The position numbers and the translations under genes were made by a program. Below are positions 25,332 to 33,831 of a stretch of 64,000 nt of DNA, in pieces. Below the pieces are notes generated by a model, which ran no database searches, had not been told where the DNA came from, and saw only the letters and a list, made by a program, of their open reading frames with translations. Numbering within the stretch: the stretch's first letter is position 1; each line of letters starts with the position of its first letter. This DNA is from Natrinema salifodinae (GTDB lineage Archaea; Halobacteriota; Halobacteria; Halobacteriales; Natrialbaceae), in contig NZ_FOIS01000003.1 in NCBI RefSeq assembly GCF_900110455.1, positions 1-64,000 on the forward strand, read 5' to 3'.

Positions 25332-26123
25332 CTAGAAGAGCCCCTCGAGACGCTGGAGCGCGTGCTCGCGGATCTCGTCCGGATCGAGGTCGGCGAACGC
25401 GTCGGGCGAAATTCCGAGCCGGAGGCGCATCCAGATCTCGTCGTCGGCTTCGTCGAACGACAGCGTCTCGACTGAAGGCCTCGCCGTTTCGAACTCGGCG
25501 GCGGCGAAGGCCCGAATGTCCTCCTCGAGTTCGGCCTCGACGGCCACCGGGACGAGGTCTGCCGCCTCATCGGGGAGTCGAACGTCGTCGGGGAGCCGCG
25601 CGCAGATCTCGAGCGCGACGATATAGCCCTCGGTACCTCCCTGTTTGATACGGGACTGACCGGGACTTCGCGCCGTGTTCGGTCGGCCCGCCGTCGGATC
25701 GGTCGCCTGGTCGTTCGTCGTCGTGGCGTCCCGATCGTTCCCGTCCGCGTCGTCCGTCGATCCGTCGACGCCCACCGGCTGGTCTGCGTGTATCTCGAAC
25801 TCGGGAATGTCGTCCGGATCGATTCGCTCCCATCTCGGCTCTGCAGGCTCTGCCTCGCCCGGTTCCGCGACGTCGACGTTCGACGCGTCGACTTCGGTCT
25901 CTATGCCGGTATCCGCTTCAGCCGTTCCGTTCACGTCCGCCGCGTCTTCGTCCGTCTCGGTCGCGTTTTTCCCCTTCCCCTCTTCGTCCGCGCTCTCGTC
26001 ACGATCACGCCGCTCGCCCCCGTCGGTTCGGAGTCGGTCGGTGTGCGACTGCGCTTCGGCGGCGACTGTGTTCCCTCCGCACGACCGGCCCGCGATCCGC
26101 TGCAGCCGCGTCCAGAGACACAT
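25332..26123 (-). CDS. Conserved haloarchaeal protein of unknown function
   Basis: The ATG at 26123 gives 263 residues starting MCLWTRLQRIAGRSCGGN. Residues 25-150 are an Asp/Glu/Thr-rich low-complexity region; the C-terminal half has a folded look: GYIVALEICARLPDDVRLPD, AVEAELEEDIRAFAAAEF and ISPDAFADLDPDEIREHALQ. I recognise no catalytic motif. A start at 26150 is possible. It is convergent with the metallophosphoesterase. Confidence 0.6.
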   Translation of the reverse strand: MCLWTRLQRIAGRSCGGNTVAAEAQSHTDRLRTDGGERRDRDESADEEGKGKNATETDEDAADVNGTAEADTGIETEVDASNVDVAEPGEAEPAEPRWERIDPDDIPEFEIHADQPVGVDGSTDDADGNDRDATTTNDQATDPTAGRPNTARSPGQSRIKQGGTEGYIVALEICARLPDDVRLPDEAADLVPVAVEAELEEDIRAFAAAEFETARPSVETLSFDEADDEIWMRLRLGISPDAFADLDPDEIREHALQRLEGLF

Positions 26124-26211
26124 GACCGATAATCCGACGGGAACACGCATAAAACCGAGAGCGGCGCTGTTTCTCACGATACTGTCGATAGCTATGCCAA
26201 ATAGTACGTAT

Positions 26212-26589
26212 TCAGTTATTGCTGCTACCTGTCCCCGGAAGCGGCTCGACTCGAAACACGTAGTCCGCGTAGACCCCATCGAGATTTGCGGGGCTCTCTT
26301 CGGCGGTGTGCTTTCGACACAGGCGGGCCTCTGCCTCGACGGCCCCCTTACCGGTTTCTTCCTGATACCGTTCAAGGACGACGAACGCCGCCCGCTCGTC
26401 GCAGCCGCGCCGATGACACTCGCGAGCGTCCGGATCGTCATCGCGTTTGGTCTCGTCCGTCTCAGTCCCTCTGCCGGGTGGTGGTTCGGCTTCGTGGGCA
26501 CGGTCACGCGTTCGGTCGAGTTCCGACTCTCGCTGGCGGTTCTCTGCGTCGCGGGCCCGCTCGTCTCGGCTCTTTTTCACGTTTGTCAT
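26212..26589 (-). CDS. Small Cys/His protein of unknown function
   Basis: The ATG at 26589 gives 125 residues. The first half is highly charged and helical; the second half has CHRRGCDERAAFVVLERY and later ARLCRKHTAEESPANL, a C-x4-C and C-x2-H arrangement that could bind zinc. The C-terminal segment VYADYVFRVEPLPG looks conserved. Function unknown. It is divergent from the CooC-like gene. Confidence 0.6.
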   Translation of the reverse strand: MTNVKKSRDERARDAENRQRESELDRTRDRAHEAEPPPGRGTETDETKRDDDPDARECHRRGCDERAAFVVLERYQEETGKGAVEAEARLCRKHTAEESPANLDGVYADYVFRVEPLPGTGSSNN

Positions 26590-26730
26590 ATTGTACCACA
26601 GTAGGAGGATAGGAATAACGCTGTGCCTGCTACACGGTATCGAGCCTGAACGCATCGCCCTCTGACATCGCCACTAATGTGATGTGTGCCCCCAACCATC
26701 ATAGTGCGCGGCGACGAACTCAACTCGAGC

Positions 26731-27501
26731 ATGAAGATCGCAGTCTCGGGTAAGGGCGGTTCCGGAAAGACTACCGTCTCGGGAACGCTCGCACGGGCAT
26801 TCGCCGCGGACGGATACGACGTATTGGCGATCGACGACGATGAGAACCCGAACCTCGCGCTTACGCTGGGTATCCCGCGCGAACGCGAGGTCGCACCGAT
26901 CCCCGGCGACCTGCTCGAGCGGGTCCAGACACCGGACGGTGAGACGGAACTCGAACTCGCGAAGACGCCGGGTGAGATCATCGACGACTACGGCGTCGAG
27001 GCACCTGACGGGATCCAGTTGCTCAAGATGGGTGAGGTCGAGCACGCGGGCAGCGGTTGCATGTGCCGCGCCCACTCGACCGCCCGCGAAGTGCTCTCCG
27101 AGGTCGTCGAGGACCGCGACGAGGTGACCGTGATGGACATGGTCGCCGGCGTCGAGCACCTGGGCCGGGGTACGGCAAAGGACGTGGATACGCTGCTAGT
27201 CGTCGTCGAACCGTACTACAAGTCGCTCGAGACGGGCCAGCGGACCCGCGACCTCGCCGACGAACTCGACATTCCCGACGTTCGCGTCGTCGCGAACAAG
27301 GTGCGCGACGACCACGATCGAGAGGCCATCGAGGAGTTCTGCGCTGAGAACGGCCTCGAGATCGCCACCGTCGTCCCGTACGACGACGCCATCCGCCGCG
27401 CGGATCAGGAAGGGGCCGCGCCGATCGATCAGGATCCCGACGCGCCGGGGGCCAGCGCCATCCGAGAGCTGGCCGACGACCTGCTCGAGACTTACACCTG
27501 A
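26731..27501 (+). CDS. CooC-like nickel-insertion ATPase
   Basis: The ATG at 26731 gives 256 residues beginning MKIAVSGKGGSGKTTVSGTL, the deviant Walker A of the MinD/CooC family with its signature Lys. A CxC motif (C110, C112 in GSGCMCRAHS) matches the metal-binding CxC of CooC, which matures carbon monoxide dehydrogenase by nickel delivery. Other motifs are VTVMDMVAGVEHLGRG (Walker B-type) and VVANKVRD. No carbon monoxide dehydrogenase gene is in the window, while hydrogenase genes flank it, so it may serve the hydrogenase; CooC-like genes do occur elsewhere without either enzyme. It is 2 bases upstream of the next gene. Confidence 0.85.
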   Translation: MKIAVSGKGGSGKTTVSGTLARAFAADGYDVLAIDDDENPNLALTLGIPREREVAPIPGDLLERVQTPDGETELELAKTPGEIIDDYGVEAPDGIQLLKMGEVEHAGSGCMCRAHSTAREVLSEVVEDRDEVTVMDMVAGVEHLGRGTAKDVDTLLVVVEPYYKSLETGQRTRDLADELDIPDVRVVANKVRDDHDREAIEEFCAENGLEIATVVPYDDAIRRADQEGAAPIDQDPDAPGASAIRELADDLLETYT

Positions 27502-27503
27502 CG

Positions 27504-28094
27504 ATGGCCGAGCGAGAGCGGTTGTATCACCTGCCCGAGTTCCTCGCGCGGGTTCGCGAAGGAGGCGTCCACGACGTCCGCGAGAACCTGGGCGAGGACG
27601 TCAGCGGTGTGCTCTACCACCACCGTGGCGTCCGGGTTCCGGGCCACAACGCGACGTTTATCTGGCACGAAGCGGGCGGCACGTTCAAACTCGTAGTCGA
27701 CGGCGTCGGTGATCGGGGCGCGTGGACGACGTTCGACGCCGACCGGTCGTGGGACGTCTTCTTCGTTCGGCCGCCGGATGACGCGCCGTACCTGGCCTGG
27801 ATGACCGACGCCGAGTTCGAGAGCGACGAGGCCGACCGGTTCGACGAGAAGTCGGCTGCCGTCGGGGCGGGACGATTCTCTTTCGGACTCTATCTCCAAC
27901 CGGTTGCCGTGTGGCAGGAACTCGAGGAACGCGCTCACAAGGCCGATGTCCCCTGCTTCATCTACCGTCCCAGCGGGCGGACGCTCGTTCCCGAGGGAGA
28001 CGTAGCCGACTACGAACACGCGCTTCCACCCGAACTGATCGGCGACGATCCGCCCGACTACCTCGGGCTGGTAGACGCCAACGTCGGTCTGTAA
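27504..28094 (+). CDS. Uncharacterised protein in an operon with the CooC-like gene
   Basis: The 196-residue protein begins MAERERLYHLPEFLARVREG and starts 2 bases after the CooC-like gene, so it is co-transcribed. It has a well-folded composition with conserved-looking segments (YHHRGVRVPGHNATFIWHEA, SWDVFFVRPPDDAPYLAWMT, CFIYRPSGRTLVPEGDVADY) and few low-complexity stretches. No signal peptide, membrane segment or catalytic motif is evident. Its role is unknown; association with nickel maturation is inferred from operon context alone. Confidence 0.6.
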   Translation: MAERERLYHLPEFLARVREGGVHDVRENLGEDVSGVLYHHRGVRVPGHNATFIWHEAGGTFKLVVDGVGDRGAWTTFDADRSWDVFFVRPPDDAPYLAWMTDAEFESDEADRFDEKSAAVGAGRFSFGLYLQPVAVWQELEERAHKADVPCFIYRPSGRTLVPEGDVADYEHALPPELIGDDPPDYLGLVDANVGL

Positions 28095-28311
28095 ACGGCC
28101 CTCCCGTCACCTTCAGTTCGGTCTGCGCCTGGATGAAGTGAATGCGGAACGTGAAGATAGTTCGAACGGCAGAGTCCATTGATACCGGTGAATGTCCGGC
28201 TGACCGACGGACGGTGATCTCGTGGCATCGAGCGCCTTATGCTACCACGTATCTTAACCCCAGGTGAACCAAGCGACGGCACAGCGAGGTGGCCGTTGCG
28301 AACGAGATCGA

Positions 28312-29295
28312 ATGAGTGCTCCTACCACGTTCAAACAGCTGTATCGCGAAACGATCCCGTCGATAGCGTCGGTATATGTCGATTCGCATCACCGCCGACC
28401 GGGCGGAACGGGATCTGGATTCGTCTACGATACCGAACACGTGATCACGAACCAGCACGTCGTCGGCGGCGCCGGAGAGGTCGATCTCCGGTTTAACGAC
28501 GATTCGTGGGGTTCGGATCGAGTTATCGGCACTGACGCCCACACGGACCTCGCGGTAATTCGGACCGACGACCTGCCGGCGGATGCAGACCCGTTGTCGA
28601 TCGCAGACCGGACCCCGACGCCTGGCGAGCCAGTCGCGGCGCTTGGAAACCCGATGGGGTTGGACGGAACGATCACAACGGGAATCGTCAGCGGCGTGAA
28701 TCGGTCGTCACCGACGGACAATGGATTCACCATTCCGGACACCGTCCAGACCGATGCGCCGATCAATCCCGGCAATAGCGGCGGCCCGCTCGTCACGCTC
28801 GACAGCGAGGTGGTCGGAGTTAACAGGGCGAAGGCCGGAGAGAATATCGGGTTCGCTATTTCCGCCGCGGTCGTCGCCCGAGTCGTTCCGGAACTCGTCA
28901 CGCACGGTCGATTCAGGCATCCGTACCTGCGGATTCGGACGGTAGACGTCTCCCCCACCGTCGCCGAGGCCAACGACCTGGCGAACCCCCGAGGCGTGCT
29001 CGTCGTAGGCGCCCCGCTCGGCCCCGCGAGCGCCGCGTTGCGAGAGTGTCGCGGAGTCCGCCGGATTCGCGGCCGCGAAGTCCCCGTCGGCGGCGACGTA
29101 ATCGTGGGCATCGACGGCCACGAGATCGACTCCCACGAGGAACTACAACGCTATCTGCTGACCGAAACGCGTCCCGGGCAGACGATCGAGATCGAGGTGC
29201 TCCGAGAGGGACGAGAAACGACCGAGGAGATCGCGCTCGCCGAACGTCCCAGCCGCACTACCGACCCGGCCGAAACCCGCGTTCGGATCGAGTGA
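28312..29295 (+). CDS. HtrA/DegP-like serine protease with PDZ domain
   Basis: The ATG at 28312 gives 327 residues. The catalytic triad is visible: H49 in VITNQHVVGG, D79 in DAHTDLAVI and S156 in NPGNSGGPL. A C-terminal PDZ domain starts near residue 200 (HPYLRIRTVDVSP) and contains VGGDVIVGIDGHEIDSHEEL. There is no signal peptide or membrane segment, so it is probably cytoplasmic or secreted by an unrecognised route. It may act in protein quality control. It stands alone between the CooC-like pair and hypE. Confidence 0.88.
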   Translation: MSAPTTFKQLYRETIPSIASVYVDSHHRRPGGTGSGFVYDTEHVITNQHVVGGAGEVDLRFNDDSWGSDRVIGTDAHTDLAVIRTDDLPADADPLSIADRTPTPGEPVAALGNPMGLDGTITTGIVSGVNRSSPTDNGFTIPDTVQTDAPINPGNSGGPLVTLDSEVVGVNRAKAGENIGFAISAAVVARVVPELVTHGRFRHPYLRIRTVDVSPTVAEANDLANPRGVLVVGAPLGPASAALRECRGVRRIRGREVPVGGDVIVGIDGHEIDSHEELQRYLLTETRPGQTIEIEVLREGRETTEEIALAERPSRTTDPAETRVRIE

Positions 29296-29426
29296 GTCGC
29301 GACCCCTCCGGTTCGATACGGTCGTGATCGCGTGATCGATGAGTTGGCATGAAGATGGGGAACGCAGGTGTGGATACTGAAATAGTCCGGAACGGGGCTG
29401 CGCTGATTATCCTTTGGACGCCGTCG

Positions 29427-30491
29427 CTAGCAGATCCGCGGCGCGGGCTCGCTCGCGGGCTCGCGGAGGTAGCGGTTACCGATTCCGGTGTCGAGAACTA
29501 CTCTGCCGCGGTGGTCGTCGATGGCCTTCCCGATCGCTGCTGCGTTCGTTCCCTTCGGGTGGTCACGTAGTGCGGTGAGGACGTCCTCGGCCGCCGTCGG
29601 GGCGACGCCGAGCACGGCTACGCCTTCGTTGGCGATCTGGAAGGGATCGAGGCCGAGCATCTCGCCGGTGCCCTTCACGTCGCTGGTGACCGGGACGCGC
29701 TCCTCGCGGATCTCGATCCCGACGCCGCTCTTCCTGGCCAGCTCGTTGAGCGCCCCTGCCAGTCCCATCCGGGTCGGATCCTTCATCGCGGTCACGCCCT
29801 CTCCGGCCGTCTCAAGGGCGGCGGCGAGCAGTCCGTTGAGCGGTTTCACGTCCGACTCGAGGTCGCTTCCGAACTCGATCCCCTCGCGTTCGGCGAGCAG
29901 CGAGATACCGTGTTCGCCGACGGAATCGGTGACGATGACGACGTCGTTCGGGGAGAGGCCGGCGTCGGGTGTGACGTGTTCAGCGATGCCGACGCCGGCC
30001 GTATTGACGATTACACCGTCGAGTTCCCCGTTCCCCATCACTTTGGTGTCGCCGGTGACGACCGGCGCGTCTGCCTCCGCGCAGGTCGCCGCCATCGAGT
30101 CGGCGATCCGCTCGAGATTCGCGACCGGGTAGTTCGCCTCGACAACGACCGCACTCGTTAGCCCCCGGACGTCCGTCGCGCCCATCACTGCGAGGTCGTT
30201 GACGGTACCGGAGACGGCGAGGCGACCGATGTCGCCGCCGGGGAAGAACGGCGGATCGATCACGTGGGTGTCGGTCGTCACTACGAGGTTCGCATCGCCG
30301 ATTGGCACGACGGCGCCGTCGTCCATGTCGGCGAGGCAGACGAGCGCGTCAGCGGGGTCCGAAAAATTCGCTGCGAGCGTCTCGTTCACTAGATCCCGCA
30401 TCGCCGTTCCGCCAGCCCCGTGTTTCAGTTCGATTCGCCGCTCATCCTCGCCTTCGGTCTCGTCTGTCGACGGGTCTGTGACATCGCTCAT
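29427..30491 (-). CDS. hypE: Hydrogenase maturation protein HypE
   Basis: The 354-residue protein dehydrates the thiocarboxamide on its own C-terminal Cys to make the cyanide ligands of the NiFe centre. The sequence ends PRIC, the family-specific C terminus with the reactive Cys. The AIR-synthase-like domains are clear: GAGGTAMRDLV, MDDGAVVPIGDANLVVTTD, VSGTVNDLAVMGA and VVTGDTKVMGNGELD. It follows hypD by 19 bases in the hypCDE operon and precedes a divergently placed HtrA gene. Confidence 0.96.
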   Translation of the reverse strand: MSDVTDPSTDETEGEDERRIELKHGAGGTAMRDLVNETLAANFSDPADALVCLADMDDGAVVPIGDANLVVTTDTHVIDPPFFPGGDIGRLAVSGTVNDLAVMGATDVRGLTSAVVVEANYPVANLERIADSMAATCAEADAPVVTGDTKVMGNGELDGVIVNTAGVGIAEHVTPDAGLSPNDVVIVTDSVGEHGISLLAEREGIEFGSDLESDVKPLNGLLAAALETAGEGVTAMKDPTRMGLAGALNELARKSGVGIEIREERVPVTSDVKGTGEMLGLDPFQIANEGVAVLGVAPTAAEDVLTALRDHPKGTNAAAIGKAIDDHRGRVVLDTGIGNRYLREPASEPAPRIC

Positions 30492-30510
30492 CTGTCGGCC
30501 CTCGTATCGA

Positions 30511-31671
30511 TCATATATCCGGTCGACCCCCGTACTCGTGCCAGATCTTGCAGGTTCCCTCGCTGCTCACCATACAGGCTCCGACGGGATCGTCCGGGGT
30601 ACACTCCTCGCCGAACATGTCGCAGTCGGTCGGCTCGGCTGTCCCGGACATGATGTCGCCGCAGATGCAATCGTCAGCGAGTCGCGATGTATCATCGTCT
30701 TCGAGGTGGCCGGTGTCGATATCGAACCGCTCGCGAGCGTTACACTCGGCGTACTCGTCGCGGAGGACGAGGTTGGCACCCGGAATGTCAGCGATGCCGC
30801 GCCACTGGCCGCCGACGGCTTCGAACACCTCCCAGAGCTGTTCCTGAGCGGGCCGGTTCCCCTCCCGCGTCACGCACCGGGGATAGGCGTTCTCGACTGC
30901 CGCCTCGCCGTCGCTGATCATCTCGACCAACTTGGCGATGCCGGCGAGAATATCGAGCGGTTCGAATCCACCGACGACGACCGGCAGCTCGTGGCGGTCG
31001 ACCAAATCCTCGAAGATCCCAGAGCCGGTGATGATCGCGGCGTTGCCCGCGGCGAGGTAGCCCTGAATGTCGGTGTCGGGCATCTCCGCGACGATTTCCA
31101 TCGCCGGCGGGACGTACTTGTGCGCCGAGAGGATCGACAGGTTCGCCGGCGGATCGTCGAGCACGACCGCCGCGGTCGGGGCGGCCGTCGTCTCGAACCC
31201 GGTAGCGAAGAAGACCACCTCGCCGTCTTCCTCTTCAGCGATATCGACGACGTCGGCGGCGCTGTAAACGATTCGGACGTCGGTCCCTTCGGCGCGCGCA
31301 TCGTCGAGCGACTTCGTCGTCCCCGGCACTTTCAGCATGTCGCCGTACGTCGCAACCGTGACGCCGGACTCGGCGAGCGCGACCGCCTCGTCGACCTCCG
31401 GCATATCGGTGATACAGACTGGACAGCCCGGTCCCATGATGAGTCGGACCGAGTTCGGTAGCATACTGCGGATGCCGAACTTGGCGATCGATTGTTCGTG
31501 GCTGCCACAGACGTGCATGATGGTCGCCGGCGGATCCTCGAGACCCTCGCCCAGTTCCTCGAGCGCGTCGGCGATCGCTCGTGCCTTCTCCGGGTCGCGG
31601 AACTCGAGTTCGTTCTCGCCGTCGCCGGTCGGAACGTCCCCCGTCGGACCTCCTGGTGGCGTCTCAGACAT
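30511..31671 (-). CDS. hypD: Hydrogenase maturation protein HypD
   Basis: The ATG at 31671 gives 386 residues. HypD is an Fe-S scaffold for assembly of Fe(CN)2CO with HypC. Motifs seen are MHVCGSHEQSIAKFGIR, MGPGCPVCITDMPEVD, FFATGFETTAAPTAA and the C-terminal Cys set (ECNARERF, CICGDIMSG, CKIWHEYGG) that binds the [4Fe-4S] cluster. The N-terminal 25 residues are an acidic extension. The start overlaps the 3' end of hypC by 8 bases. Confidence 0.96.
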   Translation of the reverse strand: MSETPPGGPTGDVPTGDGENELEFRDPEKARAIADALEELGEGLEDPPATIMHVCGSHEQSIAKFGIRSMLPNSVRLIMGPGCPVCITDMPEVDEAVALAESGVTVATYGDMLKVPGTTKSLDDARAEGTDVRIVYSAADVVDIAEEEDGEVVFFATGFETTAAPTAAVVLDDPPANLSILSAHKYVPPAMEIVAEMPDTDIQGYLAAGNAAIITGSGIFEDLVDRHELPVVVGGFEPLDILAGIAKLVEMISDGEAAVENAYPRCVTREGNRPAQEQLWEVFEAVGGQWRGIADIPGANLVLRDEYAECNARERFDIDTGHLEDDDTSRLADDCICGDIMSGTAEPTDCDMFGEECTPDDPVGACMVSSEGTCKIWHEYGGRPDI

Positions 31672-32068
31672 CGATATCCAACTCCTCGAGGAGGTCTTCG
31701 GCGTCGTCCGCGTCGGCCGGTTCCGCGTCGTCCGCTGTACCGGTGGTCTCTGCCGTGCCAGCGGCGAGTGTTCCGTCGACTGCGTTCGGCGGCACTGTGC
31801 CGCCGGCTTCGAGTTCGTCGGCGACATCCTCGTGCAGCATATCGTCGGGATCACCATCCATGAACGACTCGTACAGCGCCATCGTCTCGTCGATCTCGTC
31901 ATCCGGGATCCGGCGGATAGCGAACCCGACGTGGTTCAGGATGTGATCCCCCGGCTCGACGGGCGCGTCGACCGTGTCGAGCCGCACTTCCTTCTGTACC
32001 CCCCAGAAGTCGACGATCGCCCGCAACCCATCGACCGATTTCACTTCGCCAGGTACTCCGAGACACAT
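31664..32068 (-). CDS. hypC: Hydrogenase assembly chaperone HypC with long acidic tail
   Basis: The 134-residue protein starts MCLGVPGEVKSVDG with the functional N-terminal Cys2 of HypC/HupF and has the barrel segment VQKEVRLDTV and HVGFAIRRI. HypC carries the Fe(CN)2CO intermediate between HypD and the large subunit. The family is usually 75-95 residues; here about 50 extra C-terminal residues are Asp, Glu, Ala and Thr rich. It is first in the hypCDE operon. Confidence 0.95.
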   Translation of the reverse strand: MCLGVPGEVKSVDGLRAIVDFWGVQKEVRLDTVDAPVEPGDHILNHVGFAIRRIPDDEIDETMALYESFMDGDPDDMLHEDVADELEAGGTVPPNAVDGTLAAGTAETTGTADDAEPADADDAEDLLEELDIDV

Positions 32069-32226
32069 GGGCCTGTGTTAGTTAGTACCACGCGAACAAA
32101 GTAGTTTGCCGTGAGCGGGTTGACGCGTCTCTCCGAAACAAGAAACTTCGATCAAATTCAGCCCGTAGGACGTAGTCTGTAGGTGATACGCTATTCTTCT
32201 CCCCCTCGTTTTTCAGCCGGCGTGTG

Positions 32227-33222
32227 ATGCCGACTAGCATGGTGGACGCGAATTCGACCGAATCACCGCTCGAGGCGGCCGCCGGCACCGCTGGCCCTCA
32301 CGTGATCGACGCGTTCAAAGTACTAAGCGACGAGACCCGTCTGGCCATCTTGCTAGCGCTGTGGGATGGCTACGAGCCGTTCGCCGGCGACGACGCGCTG
32401 TCGTTCTCGGAGTTGCTCGACCGAGTGGACTACGACACCTCCGGGAACTTCAGCTATCATCTCCAAAAGTTGGAGGATCACTTCGTGGAGTCGACGCCCG
32501 AAGGGTATCGGTTGAAGCAGGCCGGCCACAAGATCGTCCGTGCGGTAATCGCTGGCAGGGGACTCACGGACGCCACACTCGAACCGACCGAAATCGACGC
32601 CGACTGCACGATATGCGGCGAACCGCTCGCTATCGCGTACGAGGACGAGCACCTATACACAATCTGTAGCGGGTGCGGCGGGAAATTCGGCGCTGACAGC
32701 GAGAAACTTCCGGGGACAGTCATGGGGTTCGCGTTTGATCCGGCCGGCCTAGCACGTCCGACCGCCGAGGAAATCTTCGCCGCCTCGGTATTCCGCGCGA
32801 TGCAGAAGTTCACCATGCAGATGGGCGGCCTGTGCCCCGACTGCTCTGGGCCGGTCGATAGTTCGATGAACATCTGTGAGGAACACTCACCGAACGGAAT
32901 TTGTTCGAACTGCGGACGAAGAGACCAGGTCCAAGCACGTTGGGTCTGTACCGTCTGCAAGAATTCCGGACACGGTCCACCGGGGGGAAACCTGGTTTTG
33001 CATCCGCGCGTCGTGGCGTTCTATGCGGACCGCGGACTCGATATCGGATACGACGCGACCGATTTCGAGACGATCGTCGAGGTTCTGGAAGCGATGTCGA
33101 ATCACGATCAAGAGGTCGTTTCCGCGGAACCGCCACGCGTCCGCGTCACCGTCCGCTACAGGGGCGACGAACTACGACTACTGATCGACGAATCGATGAA
33201 CGTGATAACGGTCGAAGACTAG
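32227..33222 (+). CDS. ArsR-type winged-helix regulator with zinc-ribbon-like motifs
   Basis: About 331 residues. The N-terminal winged helix is clear (IDAFKVLSDETRLAILLALW, SELLDRVDYDTSGNFSYHLQ, residues about 24-95). Three or more Cys pairs follow: DCTICGEP, ICSGCGGK, LCPDCSGP, ICSNCGRR and VCTVCKNSGH, suggesting two or three zinc sites. The C-terminal part has VRVTVRYRGDELRLLID. This architecture is common in haloarchaea. It is divergent from hypC, so it could regulate hydrogenase maturation, which is inference from position. The ATG at 32239 is an alternative start. Confidence 0.8.
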   Translation: MPTSMVDANSTESPLEAAAGTAGPHVIDAFKVLSDETRLAILLALWDGYEPFAGDDALSFSELLDRVDYDTSGNFSYHLQKLEDHFVESTPEGYRLKQAGHKIVRAVIAGRGLTDATLEPTEIDADCTICGEPLAIAYEDEHLYTICSGCGGKFGADSEKLPGTVMGFAFDPAGLARPTAEEIFAASVFRAMQKFTMQMGGLCPDCSGPVDSSMNICEEHSPNGICSNCGRRDQVQARWVCTVCKNSGHGPPGGNLVLHPRVVAFYADRGLDIGYDATDFETIVEVLEAMSNHDQEVVSAEPPRVRVTVRYRGDELRLLIDESMNVITVED

Positions 33223-33441
33223 TCGACGAGATCTATCGCGCCTGGTTCACGAACCCAGCCGTGACGAGCGTCCGTGCTCGTCCGACGGCAACTCGGCGAT
33301 TCTCCCGGATCGTCTACTAGAATTTCGTATAGATAACAATTATTGTCGAGGCTGCCAAACTCTCTTGCGTCCGTCGCAAACGATCGGGGGTGTCGGGTCA
33401 CGACGAGTACCCGTCACGCGGCGGTGGAGGGATACGTACTA

Positions 33442-33738
33442 ATGCCAACCTATATCGCGCTTCACAATCACCGAAAGGAGGGTTCGCAGACGATCAAACA
33501 GCTGCCTGAGCGACTCGAGCAGGCCACGGAAATCGCACACTCGATGGACTGCGACGTCGAGTACTACCTCACCAACGGCCAGTACGACTCCGCAGTCATC
33601 GTTGATGCGCCCGACGAACGGACTGCGAAACAATTAGCGCTCGGTGTCACCAGTACCGGAACTGTGACGACCGAGTTCCAGCGGGCATTTCACGAATCCG
33701 AACTCGAGGATTTAACCAACGGAATCCCCACGCCGTGA
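33442..33738 (+). CDS. GYD-domain protein
   Basis: The ATG at 33442 gives 98 residues with the GYD family pattern: PTYIALHNHRKEGSQTIKQL, a CDVEYYLTNGQYDSAVIVDA hairpin containing GxYD, and ALGVTSTGTVTTEFQRAF. GYD proteins are small ferredoxin-like-fold proteins without a firm biochemical role. GGAGG lies about 11 bases upstream of the ATG. It sits between the ArsR-type regulator and hypF. Confidence 0.82.
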   Translation: MPTYIALHNHRKEGSQTIKQLPERLEQATEIAHSMDCDVEYYLTNGQYDSAVIVDAPDERTAKQLALGVTSTGTVTTEFQRAFHESELEDLTNGIPTP

Positions 33739-33831
33739 AGTGGCCTCACTCGATTTTTTGGAATTGGCCAGTCACCTAGTTCGAACCGGTTCTCGTCCGT
33801 ATTCGACCCCTAAAACGTGGTAGATAGTACC

